DNA of 43,485 nt. Origin: Alphaproteobacteria bacterium. GTDB lineage: Bacteria > Pseudomonadota > Alphaproteobacteria > Thalassobaculales > Thalassobaculaceae. The notes below the pieces were generated by a model. That model ran no database searches. It saw only the letters and a program-made list of their open reading frames with translations, and was not told the origin of the DNA. This document shows, piece by piece, positions 30,817 through 40,194 of the stretch; within the stretch, counting starts at the first letter, position 1; every line of letters begins with the position of its first letter. The translations under genes and the position numbers were made by a program. The DNA lies in assembly GCA_022822665.1 (NCBI GenBank), contig JAJEAR010000010.1, positions 1 to 43,485 on the forward strand, given 5' to 3'.

Positions 30817-31640
30817 TGGTGCCCGGGTCCGAATTCCGCCCCGGCAGCGTGTGGCTGGCCGGGGCCGGCCCGGGGGACCCCGGCCTCCTGACCCTGCTGG
30901 CGCTGCAGGGACTGAAGGAAGCCGACGTGATCATCTACGATGCGCTGGTCCCCGATGCCGTGCTGGCTCTCGCACCACCGGACACGCCGCGGGAATTCGC
31001 CGGCAAGCGTGGCGGCAAGCCCTCGTTCAGGCAGGTCGACATTTCCCTGCGCCTCGTTCAGCTCGCGCGTCGGGGCAAGCGGGTCCTGCGGCTGAAGGGT
31101 GGCGATCCGTTCGTGTTCGGGCGCGGTGGCGAGGAGGCGCTGGCGCTGGTCGCGGCCGGAATACCTTTCCGGATCGTACCGGGTGTGACGGCCGGGATCG
31201 GCGGTCTTGCCTACGCCGGCATCCCGCTGACCCACCGCGAGACCAACCAGGCCGTGACCATGGTCACCGGCCACGATGCGACCGGTGAGGTCTCCGGTGT
31301 GGACTGGCACGCTGTGGCGCGGAGCTCGCCGGTCATCGTGATCTACATGGCGTTGAAACACCTGGACCGGATCGCCGCGAGGCTGTTGGAAGGCGGACGG
31401 GATCCGGACGAGCCGGTCGCGGTGATCGCCAGTGCCTGCACACCGGACCAGGCGGTCCTCGAGACCCGGCTCGGACGGTGCGCCGGAGATGCCGAGACGG
31501 CCGGCGTCATGCCACCGGCAATCATCGTGATCGGCGACGTGGTGAAGCTGCGGGCCGGTCTCGACTGGCTCGGAGCCGCAGCCGGGCGCCAGCTCGACCC
31601 CAATCCGCTCGGTCCCGCGTCCTGCGGGCTTGCCGGCTGA
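30816..31640 (+). CDS. cobA: Uroporphyrinogen-III C-methyltransferase
   Basis: A 274-residue SUMT that adds methyls at C-2 and C-7 to make precorrin-2. VWLAGAGPGDPGLLTLLALQ is the glycine loop, ADVIIYDALVPDAVL follows, VLRLKGGDPFVFGRGGEEAL is the signature, and IVPGVTAGIGGLAYAGIPLT is the second motif. There is no siroheme synthase (CysG) oxidase/ferrochelatase domain, so another enzyme must oxidise precorrin-2 before CbiX acts on sirohydrochlorin; none is visible in the window. The ATG at 30816 is used; a GTG lies one codon earlier. Next gene cobB begins two bases after the stop. Confidence 0.95.
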   Translation: MVPGSEFRPGSVWLAGAGPGDPGLLTLLALQGLKEADVIIYDALVPDAVLALAPPDTPREFAGKRGGKPSFRQVDISLRLVQLARRGKRVLRLKGGDPFVFGRGGEEALALVAAGIPFRIVPGVTAGIGGLAYAGIPLTHRETNQAVTMVTGHDATGEVSGVDWHAVARSSPVIVIYMALKHLDRIAARLLEGGRDPDEPVAVIASACTPDQAVLETRLGRCAGDAETAGVMPPAIIVIGDVVKLRAGLDWLGAAAGRQLDPNPLGPASCGLAG

Positions 31641-31641
31641 C

Positions 31642-32958
31642 GTGACCGCAACCGGCCTGGTGATCGCGGCACCGGCGTCCGGTTCCGGCAAGACCATCGT
31701 GACGCTGGGCCTGCTGCGGGCCTGTCGCCGGCAGGGCCTGCGTGCCGGGTCAGCCAAGGTGGGTCCAGACTACATCGATCCGCGCTACCACGAGGCGGCA
31801 AGCGGACGGCCGTGCACGACGCTGGACGGCTGGGCCATGCGCCACAGCCTGATCGGTGAACTTGCCGGACGGGCGGCGCGCAACGTCGAGCTGCTGATCA
31901 TCGAGGGTGTCATGGGACTGTTTGACGGCGCGCCCCGCGCCGGGCCGGTCTCGGACGGGTCGACGGCCGGGATGGCGCGGCTGCTCGGCCTGCCGGTTGT
32001 CCTCGTCATCGATGCCAGACGCCAGGGACAGTCGGTGGCGGCGACGGTGCACGGATTCCGCACCTTCCGGCCGGGAACCACGATCGCCGGCGTCATCCTG
32101 AACCGGGTCTCCGGGCCGCGGCACGAACGCCTGCTTCGCGGCGCGCTGGAACGGATCGACGTGCCCGTGTTCGGCGCGATACCTGCCACCGACGCGATCG
32201 TGGTGCCGTCACGCCATCTCGGACTGGTCCAGGCCGGGGAGATCGAAGCACTCGAACGGTTCCTCGATACTGCAGCCGAGATCGTCGGCGGTGCGGTCGA
32301 CCTCGACGCGCTTGTCGCCGCGGCAGCGCCCCTGGCGCCCGGTACGGGCAAGAACACCTCTACGCTGCCGCCGCCGGGACAGCGCATCGCGCTTGCCCGC
32401 GACCGGGCCTTCGGGTTTGCCTACGAACACCTGCTCGACGGATGGCGTGCGCGCGGCGCCGAGATCGCGGTGTTCTCGCCACTGGCCGACGAGCCGCCAC
32501 CGGCCCACGCGGATGCCGTCTACCTGCCGGGAGGCTATCCGGAGCTCCATGCCGGCCGGATCGCGGCCGCGACCCGGTTCATGTCCGGCCTGCGGGCGCA
32601 CGCATGTGCGGGCCATCCGGTCTACGGCGAGTGCGGCGGCTACATGGTGCTGGGCTCGGTCCTGCACGATGATCGGGGCGCCGCCCACCCGATGGCGGGG
32701 CTGCTGGCGCTGGAAACCGGCATGGCCGGGGGAAGGTTGTCGCTCGGATACCGCCTCGCCACCGCGCGCGGCGCGACGCCGTTGGCGGCCAGGGGCTCGG
32801 TGCTGCGCGGCCATGAGTTCCACCACGCGCGCGTGATCCGGGAGGACGGCGAGGCACTGTTCGACCTCGAGGATTCCGCCGGAACCGACCTCGGCGCCGC
32901 CGGCCTGCGCTCGGGCCCGGTGTTCGGGTCTTTCTTCCACGTCATCGATCGCGGCTGA
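31642..32958 (+). CDS. cobB: Cobyrinate a,c-diamide synthase
   Basis: A 438-residue CobB/CbiA amidotransferase that makes the a- and c-amides of (cob)yrinate using glutamine and ATP. LVIAAPASGSGKTIVTLGLL (near the N-terminus) has the P-loop, KVGPDYIDPRYHEAASG is the family hallmark, and IIEGVMGLFDG follows. The C-terminal glutaminase domain has YLPGGYPELHA and VYGECGGYMVLG with the catalytic Cys (near residue 331); HEFHHARV carries the His. The GTG at 31642 is used; a TTG at 31630 would add four residues. It is the last gene of the unknown-cobA-cobB operon and is convergent with fur. Confidence 0.95.
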   Translation: MTATGLVIAAPASGSGKTIVTLGLLRACRRQGLRAGSAKVGPDYIDPRYHEAASGRPCTTLDGWAMRHSLIGELAGRAARNVELLIIEGVMGLFDGAPRAGPVSDGSTAGMARLLGLPVVLVIDARRQGQSVAATVHGFRTFRPGTTIAGVILNRVSGPRHERLLRGALERIDVPVFGAIPATDAIVVPSRHLGLVQAGEIEALERFLDTAAEIVGGAVDLDALVAAAAPLAPGTGKNTSTLPPPGQRIALARDRAFGFAYEHLLDGWRARGAEIAVFSPLADEPPPAHADAVYLPGGYPELHAGRIAAATRFMSGLRAHACAGHPVYGECGGYMVLGSVLHDDRGAAHPMAGLLALETGMAGGRLSLGYRLATARGATPLAARGSVLRGHEFHHARVIREDGEALFDLEDSAGTDLGAAGLRSGPVFGSFFHVIDRG

Positions 32959-32967
32959 GGGGACCGG

Positions 32968-33405
32968 TCACTCCTCGTCGGACGCAAGCGGGACCCCGAA
33001 CAGTTCGAGGTGATGGTCGACCAGCTTGTACCCGTGTTCCCGGGCGATCCTGATCTTCAGCTGCTCAAGCTCCTCGTTGTAGAACTCGAACACCTCGCCG
33101 CTCGTCACGTCGATCAGGTGATGGTGGTGATACTCGGCCTTGCTCTCCTCGTAGCGCGCCCGCCCGTCACCGAAGTCACGCTTGGTGACGATGTCGCTTT
33201 CCTCGAAGAGTTTCATGGTCCGGTAGACCGTGGCTATCGAGATCGAGGGATCAAGCCTGCGGACCCGTTCATGGAGCGCCTCGACGTCAGGGTGGTCGTC
33301 AGCGTCGGACAGGACCCGGGCGATGATTCGCCGCGGTTCCGTCATCTTCAGCCCCTTCTCGACACAGAGCTGGGCGACCCTGGACTCCAGCACGTCGTCG
33401 GGCAT
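32968..33405 (-). CDS. fur: Fur-family metalloregulator (Fur/Mur, alphaproteobacterial type)
   Basis: A 145-residue Fur. The winged helix runs to about residue 80 (LKMTEPRRIIARVLSDADDH, then ISIATVYRTMKLFEESDIV). The dimer domain holds the metal ligands YHHHHLIDVTSGEVFEF and HGYKLVDHHLELFGVPL. The CxxC pairs that bind structural zinc in Escherichia coli Fur are absent, as in alphaproteobacterial Fur/Mur, which senses iron or manganese. Start MPDDVLESRVAQL is at 33405, a normal length. It represses genes when its metal is bound. Its neighbour cobB ends ten bases away on the opposite strand; there is no sign that it controls the corrin genes. Confidence 0.92.
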   Translation of the reverse strand: MPDDVLESRVAQLCVEKGLKMTEPRRIIARVLSDADDHPDVEALHERVRRLDPSISIATVYRTMKLFEESDIVTKRDFGDGRARYEESKAEYHHHHLIDVTSGEVFEFYNEELEQLKIRIAREHGYKLVDHHLELFGVPLASDEE

Positions 33406-33849
33406 GGCCCCCCTTCCACAGGTTCATTCAGGTGGGTGCCGGAAGCATACAGAGAACCGCCACGATCCGAAAGGGCGAGCCTGACGGAGACGGTTGCGCT
33501 GCCGCGGTGCAGACCGGACCAGGCAACGGTGCGGGTCCCTCCGCGACGATCCGCGAGGCGTCGCGAGGGAGTTCCGGGCGCCCGCCGGCCAAGACGGTGC
33601 GAGGCGAACCAGGGCCGTTTTGAGCGGGTACGGGATCCGGTCAGGACAGCACGCCCGGCGGGCTTGCGTGCGAAAGATGGCGAACTCCGTCGTGAGCACA
33701 CTGCGAAACCCGTTCGGTGCCGGAACGGGATGGCTCATCAACCGTGGTCGGGGTGGGTTACCCGGACCCACGCTCGCTCGCCAACAGGGCACCGCAGGCG
33801 CGTTGACCCGGCGGGACCGGGACCGTAGAGTGCCGGCCGCTCCGGAAAG
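33406..33849. other. Stretch without a recognisable gene before tRNA-Thr
   Basis: Open frames exist on both strands but show no domain, and the best minus-strand ones are arginine-rich translations of GC-rich DNA. No clear promoter could be picked for the tRNA. It probably holds the fur and tRNA promoters. Confidence 0.4.
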
Positions 33850-33925
33850 GCCGCAGTAGCTCAGGTGGTAGAGCAACGCATTCGTAATGCGTGGGTCGGG
33901 GGTTCGAGTCCCTCCTGCGGCACCA
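33850..33925 (+). tRNA. tRNA-Thr (anticodon CGT)
   Basis: A complete 76-base cloverleaf. The acceptor stem GCCGCAG pairs with CTGCGGC, the D-loop contains AGCTCAGGTGGTAGAGC, the anticodon stem ACGCA/TGCGT encloses TTCGTAA with CGT, and the T-arm GGGGGTTCGAGTCCCTC is intact. The 3' CCA is encoded (33923-33925). CGT reads ACG codons. Such tRNA genes are common integration targets, but I see no integrase immediately beside this one. Confidence 0.97.
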
Positions 33926-34104
33926 TTCTTCCTTCTCGTGGCAACACGCGTAACCCGTCTTTCGAGCATGATCGAAAAGTCGGGACAGGGTTGCTGCTGG
34001 TGGCGGCACCTGTCCGCACCCTGCTCCTCGTTCGGCCGGGCATCACTGTTGGCAACGGTTCCCGGACGTGTGTGCGTCACTTCGAATTCCCGGCAATACC
34101 GTGC

Positions 34105-34797
34105 TCATCCCTGTGCCAGGTCGCGCCCTGCTTCTGCCTTCAGATACGCCTCCTTCGACGGCAGTATGTGCTCGACGCACAGCCTGACCAGCACTTCCCG
34201 ATCCCCGGTCCTCAGTGCCTCGATCATCTGCGCATGCTCGATGCGCGCCTGGGCGAGCAGGTCGGGGTCGCCGATCCGGTAGGAACGGATCGCGTGCGCG
34301 AGCCATGCGTAGTGCGCGATCGCCTCGACCAGATGGGCGTTGCCGCAGGCCCCGAACAGCGTGTCGTGGAACTGGTTGTTGAGATGCCGGACCGACCGCA
34401 GATCGCCAGCGTCGACGGCGGCGCAGTGCCGGTCGTGCAGGTCGGTCAGTGACTCGACCAGGGCCAACGGGGCCGGCAGCGGAATTCGCCGCGCCGCGTG
34501 GTCCTGCAGCAGGCCGCGAATCTCGTAGATCTCCTCGACTTCGCTCGGCGCGAAGTCGCGTACGGCACACCCCTTGTTGCGCTCCCGCTCAACGATACCG
34601 AGGCCGGCAAGGCGGTCGAGAGCCTGGCGGACGACATGCCGCTTGGCGCCGTAGCGATCCATGAGCGCATCTTCGACCAGGCGTTCGCGCGGACGCAGCC
34701 GACCGAAAATGATGTCGTCCTCGAGGGCCGAGACCACACGGTCGACTATGTCGCTTTCACGCTCAGGCGCCGTTGCGTGCCCTCGTGCCTCGCTCAT
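34105..34797 (-). CDS. GntR-family transcriptional regulator, FCD domain
   Basis: A 230-residue FadR-type regulator. The N-terminal winged helix includes IIFGRLRPRERLVEDALMDR, VVRQALDRLAGLGIVERERN and VRDFAPSEVEEIYEIRGLLQ. The C-terminal FCD domain (about residues 95-225) has helices with NNQFHDTLF and HAQMIEALRTGDRE, where two conserved histidines and Asp usually bind metal and the effector, often an organic acid or sugar acid. ATG 34797 gives MSEARGHATAPERE. It lies five bases after the dioxygenase-like gene and, together with it, faces the ABC importer across a region holding two FCD-type palindromes, so it very probably represses that locus. Confidence 0.92.
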   Translation of the reverse strand: MSEARGHATAPERESDIVDRVVSALEDDIIFGRLRPRERLVEDALMDRYGAKRHVVRQALDRLAGLGIVERERNKGCAVRDFAPSEVEEIYEIRGLLQDHAARRIPLPAPLALVESLTDLHDRHCAAVDAGDLRSVRHLNNQFHDTLFGACGNAHLVEAIAHYAWLAHAIRSYRIGDPDLLAQARIEHAQMIEALRTGDREVLVRLCVEHILPSKEAYLKAEAGRDLAQG

Positions 34798-34802
34798 GCA
34801 GG

Positions 34803-35639
34803 TCAATCGCCCTCGACAGAGGTGCGGTGCATGACGCGTCCTCCAGGCCCAAGCTCGTCGATCGCAAAGTGCTGCGTGCACCGGTTGTCCCGGGTCGATC
34901 CGGCACCCGGGCTCCAGCGGGACCGGCAGGTGGACCCGGACCGGGTTGCGTGGTCAAGCAGAATATCGTGCAGCACGGCACTCTCGACTCCTGTCCGGAC
35001 GACAAACCGCGGGATTTTGGACCGATTGACGAACAGACACCGCCGCCCGGACCCGGGATGTGTCCGCGCCAGGGGATCGACGACTTCTCCTTCCATCTGA
35101 TCGATCGGCGGACGCGCACCGCACGTGTACCCGCCAACCGGGCGCGACCCGGCGATGCGGGCGGCGGCATGCGCGCTCGCCAGACAGTCCGGCGCCGCAC
35201 GCAACTCCCCTGACAGCGCGCCGATGGCGGCCGCGGGACTTGCCGACCACGTGTCGCCGCCGTGTGGGGTCACTCGCTTCTCCGGCAGAACACATGGTGC
35301 TGGCGGCGGTTCGAGGAAAGGCACGACGAAGTTCCGGCTGGCGCCAACATGGCGCGGGTTACCGGAACGCCCGCTGTCGACCACTTCGAGTACCTCCGGA
35401 TAGCCGTCGCGTTCCCGGCACGCGTGCGAAACGCGGCAGAGCGGGCCGAGGTTTCCCGTGAAGGCTGTCACCTGCGCGGGTGTCATTGGCTGGCCGCGCA
35501 GAAAGACGACCTGGTTTTCGCCAGGCGCTGTGCTCAGCTCGGCGAAACCGGCGTCAGGGATCGAAGGAAGGCGCGGCGCCCCGATCCTTGCACCGTTCCC
35601 GCCCGCGACCGGCCGCACGTCAGGATGACAACAGGACAT
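34803..35639 (-). CDS. TauD/TfdA-like dioxygenase, probably inactive
   Basis: A 278-residue open frame with a GGGAG site upstream of ATG 35639. Family traits survive in pieces: VVFLRGQPMTPAQVTAFTGN and LGPLCRVSH near the start, HGGDTW after the centre, RTHPGSGRRCLFVNRSKIPR, and at the end RDNRCTQHFAIDELGPGGRV with the distal His and Arg. The iron-binding HxD motif is missing: where WHSDxSFLE is expected the sequence reads RNFVVPFLEPP, about five residues short. The first His before RTHP is changed to Asp (VDPLARTHP), and the usual W before DNRC is Arg. Many other residues drift from family norm. It is either a recently decaying gene or a non-catalytic relative. It is co-transcribed with gntR. 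Confidence 0.6.
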   Translation of the reverse strand: MSCCHPDVRPVAGGNGARIGAPRLPSIPDAGFAELSTAPGENQVVFLRGQPMTPAQVTAFTGNLGPLCRVSHACRERDGYPEVLEVVDSGRSGNPRHVGASRNFVVPFLEPPPAPCVLPEKRVTPHGGDTWSASPAAAIGALSGELRAAPDCLASAHAAARIAGSRPVGGYTCGARPPIDQMEGEVVDPLARTHPGSGRRCLFVNRSKIPRFVVRTGVESAVLHDILLDHATRSGSTCRSRWSPGAGSTRDNRCTQHFAIDELGPGGRVMHRTSVEGD

Positions 35640-35672
35640 CGAAGGCTCTCCCAGGGGCCCACCGATCGTGGA

Positions 35673-35731
35673 ATTGTCGACTATATTATTGATAATATCA
35701 TTGACACGTGATACAGACAATCGTCGACAAT
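35673..35731. promoter_or_regulatory. Two GntR/FCD-type operator palindromes and an AT-rich palindrome
   Basis: ATTGTCGACTAT (35673-35684) and ATCGTCGACAAT (35720-35731) both fit ATnGTCGACnAT, the GT-AC dyad favoured by FadR/FCD regulators; centres are 47 bases apart. Between them ATATTAT-TG-ATAATAT (35683-35698) is a perfect 7-base-arm repeat. On the minus strand TTGTCT (35720 down to 35715), 17 bases and TATTAT form a promoter toward the dioxygenase and gntR genes. On the plus strand TTGACA lies at 35701-35706. The sites flank both start regions, so one regulator could control both arms. Confidence 0.6.
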
Positions 35732-35837
35732 GCCGGCTCAGGGACACCGGCGCAGCCGCGGACCGGGGAAGCGGACCCCTCGACGCCGTGGCGACCACTC
35801 TGCCGCATCGAGAGCGGCAGGACCGGGAGGAAGACAC

Positions 35838-37127
35838 ATGCGACAAGCGAGATCATGGATGGCGGCGGCAGCGCTGGCGGGCGCCACACTGACGGGCGCC
35901 GCCGTGCCGGCCCAGGCCGAGCGGGAACTCACGCTGTGGAGCCACTGGGCCGATCACGAGACCAAGGTCGCCTTCGTCGAGAAGGCGGCGCGGGAACTGG
36001 AGAGTCGGCACGCCGACGTTACGGTCAAGATCACGTGGTACCAGAAGAACCCGCTCTACGCGGCGCTGCAGTCCGCCCTGCGCGCCGGTCAGGGCCCTGA
36101 CATATTCTATCTCGACCCGGACCGCACCGAGTACATCGACAACGGGTTGCTGCTGGCGCTCGACGACCTGGTGAACTGGGACAACGTTTATGGCTGGGCA
36201 CGCTCGGCCTGGCAGCACGACGGCAAGACCTGGGGCTTCCCGCTCGAGGCATCGACCGTCGAGTGGTACTACAACAGGGATCTCCTGGCGCAGCTCGGCT
36301 ACGAGGTCGGGCCGCCGCACTATCAGCTCAGCCAGACCGACTTCCAGGCGCTGGTGGAGAAGGCGACGTCCGAGGGGGTCACCCCGATCGTCCAGGGCGT
36401 GGGTGACCGGCCGTATCCAGGCGCCTACGTGACCCACGAACTGCTGCTGAAGAAGCTGGGCACGGACGATTACGGCAAGCTGCTGAACGGCGGGCTGTCC
36501 TTCAAGGACCCGCGGGTGATGGAGGTGTTCGGGTATGTCGAGGGGCTGGTCAAGGCCGGCGCCTACCCGAAGAGCTTCTCCACGCTGAAGCTCGGCGAGT
36601 CGCACTACTACTTCCACACCAGGCCAGGCGGAGTCGTCTTCCCGATCGGCAGCTGGTACACCAGCCGGGCCTTCAATCCGCCGGACAAGGGCGGTCAGCC
36701 CGAGGACTTTCCGCTTGGCATGATGAACGGCCCGGCGATGGACGGCGGCGCCTGCAACGCCTGCAAGACCAACAACGTGGCCGGCAGCTTCGTGGTCAAC
36801 GCGGGAACCGCGAATCCTGATCTGGCGGGCGAATTCCTGAACATCCTGGCGACGCCGGAATACGGCAACCTGTGGCTCTCGACCGTGCTGGTTCAGACCG
36901 GCATCAAGGCCGACACGTCCACGATCACCGGCCCCTATCGCGACTACTTCAAGACGCTTGAAGCCGTCAACGAGAGCGCGGAGTACTTCTTCGGCACGCC
37001 GCTGCAGTTCTTCAAGGGCAAGTGTCGCGAGACCTTCGAGCAGGTGATGAACACCGGTTTCCCGGCCGGCCTCGTCGACTCGGAGACGGCGACGGACATG
37101 ATGAACGACGGCTGCTTCACCGGCTGA
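35838..37127 (+). CDS. ABC transporter substrate-binding protein, family 1 (sugar type)
   Basis: A 429-residue secreted binding protein. The signal peptide is MRQARSWMAAAALAGATLTG to about residue 27, with a cleavage site after AQA; the mature part opens ERELTLWSHW. DIFYLDPDRTEYIDNGLLL and GFPLEASTVEWYYNRDLLA are typical of the MalE/UgpB-like cluster, in which a Trp- and Asp-rich cleft binds sugars or sugar derivatives. Several cysteines (GGACNACK, FKGKCRE, NDGCF) may form disulphides. GGGAGGA lies seven bases before ATG 35838. It is the first gene of the importer operon; the substrate cannot be named from sequence. Confidence 0.93.
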   Translation: MRQARSWMAAAALAGATLTGAAVPAQAERELTLWSHWADHETKVAFVEKAARELESRHADVTVKITWYQKNPLYAALQSALRAGQGPDIFYLDPDRTEYIDNGLLLALDDLVNWDNVYGWARSAWQHDGKTWGFPLEASTVEWYYNRDLLAQLGYEVGPPHYQLSQTDFQALVEKATSEGVTPIVQGVGDRPYPGAYVTHELLLKKLGTDDYGKLLNGGLSFKDPRVMEVFGYVEGLVKAGAYPKSFSTLKLGESHYYFHTRPGGVVFPIGSWYTSRAFNPPDKGGQPEDFPLGMMNGPAMDGGACNACKTNNVAGSFVVNAGTANPDLAGEFLNILATPEYGNLWLSTVLVQTGIKADTSTITGPYRDYFKTLEAVNESAEYFFGTPLQFFKGKCRETFEQVMNTGFPAGLVDSETATDMMNDGCFTG

Positions 37128-37341
37128 TCGCGAATGGTCACTGCCTGGCGGCCGGCCGGGCGCCCGTGTCGGAGGGTCGGCGACGCGCTTCCGCGCCGAG
37201 CCGATCCTCCGGATTTTCTCATGCTGGCAGGCGGTAACGGCGATTACTGCGACATCTGAAACCAACGCACGGAAATCGGCGTTCGGGCGCCTGCGCGAAG
37301 CCCTGCGCGGCGACGACGCGCTCGCGACCGCCTGGGGCGCC

Positions 37342-38205
37342 GTGATCGTCTTCGTCACGCCGGCACTGCTGATGTACGCGGCCTTCACCGCCTACCCGGT
37401 GATCCGGACGTTCTGGAACAGCGTCCATATCATCCGGCCCGGCGGCCGCACCGAGTTCGTCGGGCTTGACCACTACGTCGAGCTTTTCGCAAACGACGAC
37501 ATCTTCTTTCGCGCCGTCACCAACACCCTGACCTGGGCCGGCGTCGCCCCGCTGATCGATGTCGGCGTCGGCCTGCTGCTCGCGCTTTGCCTCTATGCCA
37601 GGGTCCCGTTTGCCCGGATCTTCCGGGTCGCCTGGTTCACGCCGGTGCTGATCTCATACGTCGTCGTCGCGATCCTGTGGATGTGGATCTACAACTACGA
37701 CTGGGGCGTGGCCAACATGCTGCTGCGCAGCGTCGGCCTGGAGGACTGGCAGCAGACCTGGATCGGCCATCCCGACACGGCCCTGTGGTCGCTCATATTC
37801 GCCCACGCCTGGAAGTGGGCCGGATTCAACATGGTGGTCTGCCTCGCCGCAATTCATGCCCTTCCCCGCGAGGTGCTGGAAGCCGCCGAACTCGACAACT
37901 GCGGCTGGTTCCACAAACTGGTCTTCATCATCGTGCCGATGATCCGGCCGACCCTGGTGAATCTCCTGATCCTGGCCTTCATCGGCAAGATGCGGGTCTT
38001 CGACCTGGTGTGGATCATGACCGGCGGCGGGCCCATGTGGTCGACCGAGACCGTGTCGACCTACGTCTACAAACGCGCCTTCGAGTGGAACACCTTCGAT
38101 CTCGGCTATCCCTCCACCGTCGCCGCAATCTGGTTCATCGTCGTGCTCTGCTGCGTGCTCGGCCTCACCTGGCTGTTCCGCCAGCGCGACCGGCTCGAGT
38201 ACTAG
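37342..38205 (+). CDS. ABC sugar-type permease 1
   Basis: At least 287 residues with six membrane helices (first: VIVFVTPALLMYAAFTAYPV). EVLEAAELDNCGWFHKLVF is the EAA loop that docks on the ATPase. The start is unclear: GTG 37342 is the first ordinary start codon in frame but lies directly at membrane helix 1. The frame continues upstream as ITATSETNARKSAFGRLREA-LRGDDALATAW, which looks like a normal cytoplasmic N-terminus and would begin at an ATT (37243), 12 bases after AGGCGG. The upstream frame has no ATG or GTG. A short out-of-frame ORF (37221-37259) begins with ATG in this region. The gene pairs with the permease at 38216, 10 bases downstream. Confidence 0.9.
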   Translation: MIVFVTPALLMYAAFTAYPVIRTFWNSVHIIRPGGRTEFVGLDHYVELFANDDIFFRAVTNTLTWAGVAPLIDVGVGLLLALCLYARVPFARIFRVAWFTPVLISYVVVAILWMWIYNYDWGVANMLLRSVGLEDWQQTWIGHPDTALWSLIFAHAWKWAGFNMVVCLAAIHALPREVLEAAELDNCGWFHKLVFIIVPMIRPTLVNLLILAFIGKMRVFDLVWIMTGGGPMWSTETVSTYVYKRAFEWNTFDLGYPSTVAAIWFIVVLCCVLGLTWLFRQRDRLEY

Positions 38206-38215
38206 GGAGCGGGCC

Positions 38216-39052
38216 TTGCGCGACACCCTCTCCACACGCTTCCTCGGCCGGACCGTCCTGCTCGCCATCCTGGCGCTCTACACCTGCTACTCGGCCGGTC
38301 CGTTCCTGTGGATCGCCAGCATGTCGCTGCGCACCACCTCGGAAATCAGCGCCAACGCCTACGCCCTGCCGGAAACCCTGCACTGGGAGAAGTACATCGA
38401 AGCGTGGACCGGCTCGAACTACGGGACCTACTTCTGGAATTCGACCATCGTCGTGGTGTCCGCCGTCCTCGCACTCACGATCATCGGCGCGATGGCCGCC
38501 CATTGTCTCGCGCGCTACCGCTTCCCGGGCAACCGGGTGGTCCTGTTCGTGATCTTCTCCACGCTGATCTTTCCTCCCCAGATCACCATTATCTCGCTGT
38601 TCCAGTCCCTGGTCGAATACCGGCTCTACGACACGCTGCTCGGCCTGACACTGGTCTACATCGCGATTCAGCTGCCGCTGACGGTCTACATCCTTGAGGG
38701 CTTCTTCGCGCGGATTCCGCAGGACCTCTACGACGCCGCCAAGGTCGACGGCTACTCGCACTGGGAGATATTCTGGAAGATCACCATGCCTGTCGGAATG
38801 CCGGCAATCGCGACCACGGTGATTCTCAACTTCATCAATTTGTGGAACGAGTTCCTCTATGCCGTGGTGCTGATCACCGACGAGAGCAACCGCACGCTTC
38901 CACTGGGCGTGCAGAAGTTCATGGGCGATCAGCTGGAGGACATCGGCATGATCTCGACCGGACTGATGATCGCCATCGTCCCGGTGATCGTCGTCTACGC
39001 GTTCTTTTCCGAGAAACTGATCCAGGGCATGACCGCGGGAGCCGTGAAATGA
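38216..39052 (+). CDS. ABC sugar-type permease 2
   Basis: A 278-residue inner-membrane permease of the MalG type. It starts at TTG 38216 after GGGAGCGGGCC. LAILALYTCYSAGPFLWIAS is the first membrane segment, and the EAA loop is QDLYDAAKVDGYSHWEIF (residues about 172-190), followed by ITMPVGMPAIATTVILNF. The C-terminal helix VIVVYAFFSEKLIQGMTAGA is typical of these permeases. It forms the channel with the permease at 37342 and couples to the ATPase at 39066, whose start is 13 bases beyond its stop. Confidence 0.93.
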   Translation: MRDTLSTRFLGRTVLLAILALYTCYSAGPFLWIASMSLRTTSEISANAYALPETLHWEKYIEAWTGSNYGTYFWNSTIVVVSAVLALTIIGAMAAHCLARYRFPGNRVVLFVIFSTLIFPPQITIISLFQSLVEYRLYDTLLGLTLVYIAIQLPLTVYILEGFFARIPQDLYDAAKVDGYSHWEIFWKITMPVGMPAIATTVILNFINLWNEFLYAVVLITDESNRTLPLGVQKFMGDQLEDIGMISTGLMIAIVPVIVVYAFFSEKLIQGMTAGAVK

Positions 39053-39065
39053 CCGGACGGACGCC

Positions 39066-40175
<1,110 letters not shown>

Positions 40176-40194
40176 ACGCCTGGAGAGCTCACCC

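Noticed and set aside
33850..33925. tRNA-Thr as attachment site of the islands
   Set aside because: No integrase lies next to it and no repeat of its 3' end was seen at the island edges, which are more than 18 kb away on the left and 9 kb on the right.
33758..34009. Minus-strand open frame across tRNA-Thr giving RRRDSNPRPTHYECVAL
   Set aside because: This is the well-known spurious protein created by antisense translation of a tRNA gene; the cloverleaf explains the sequence.
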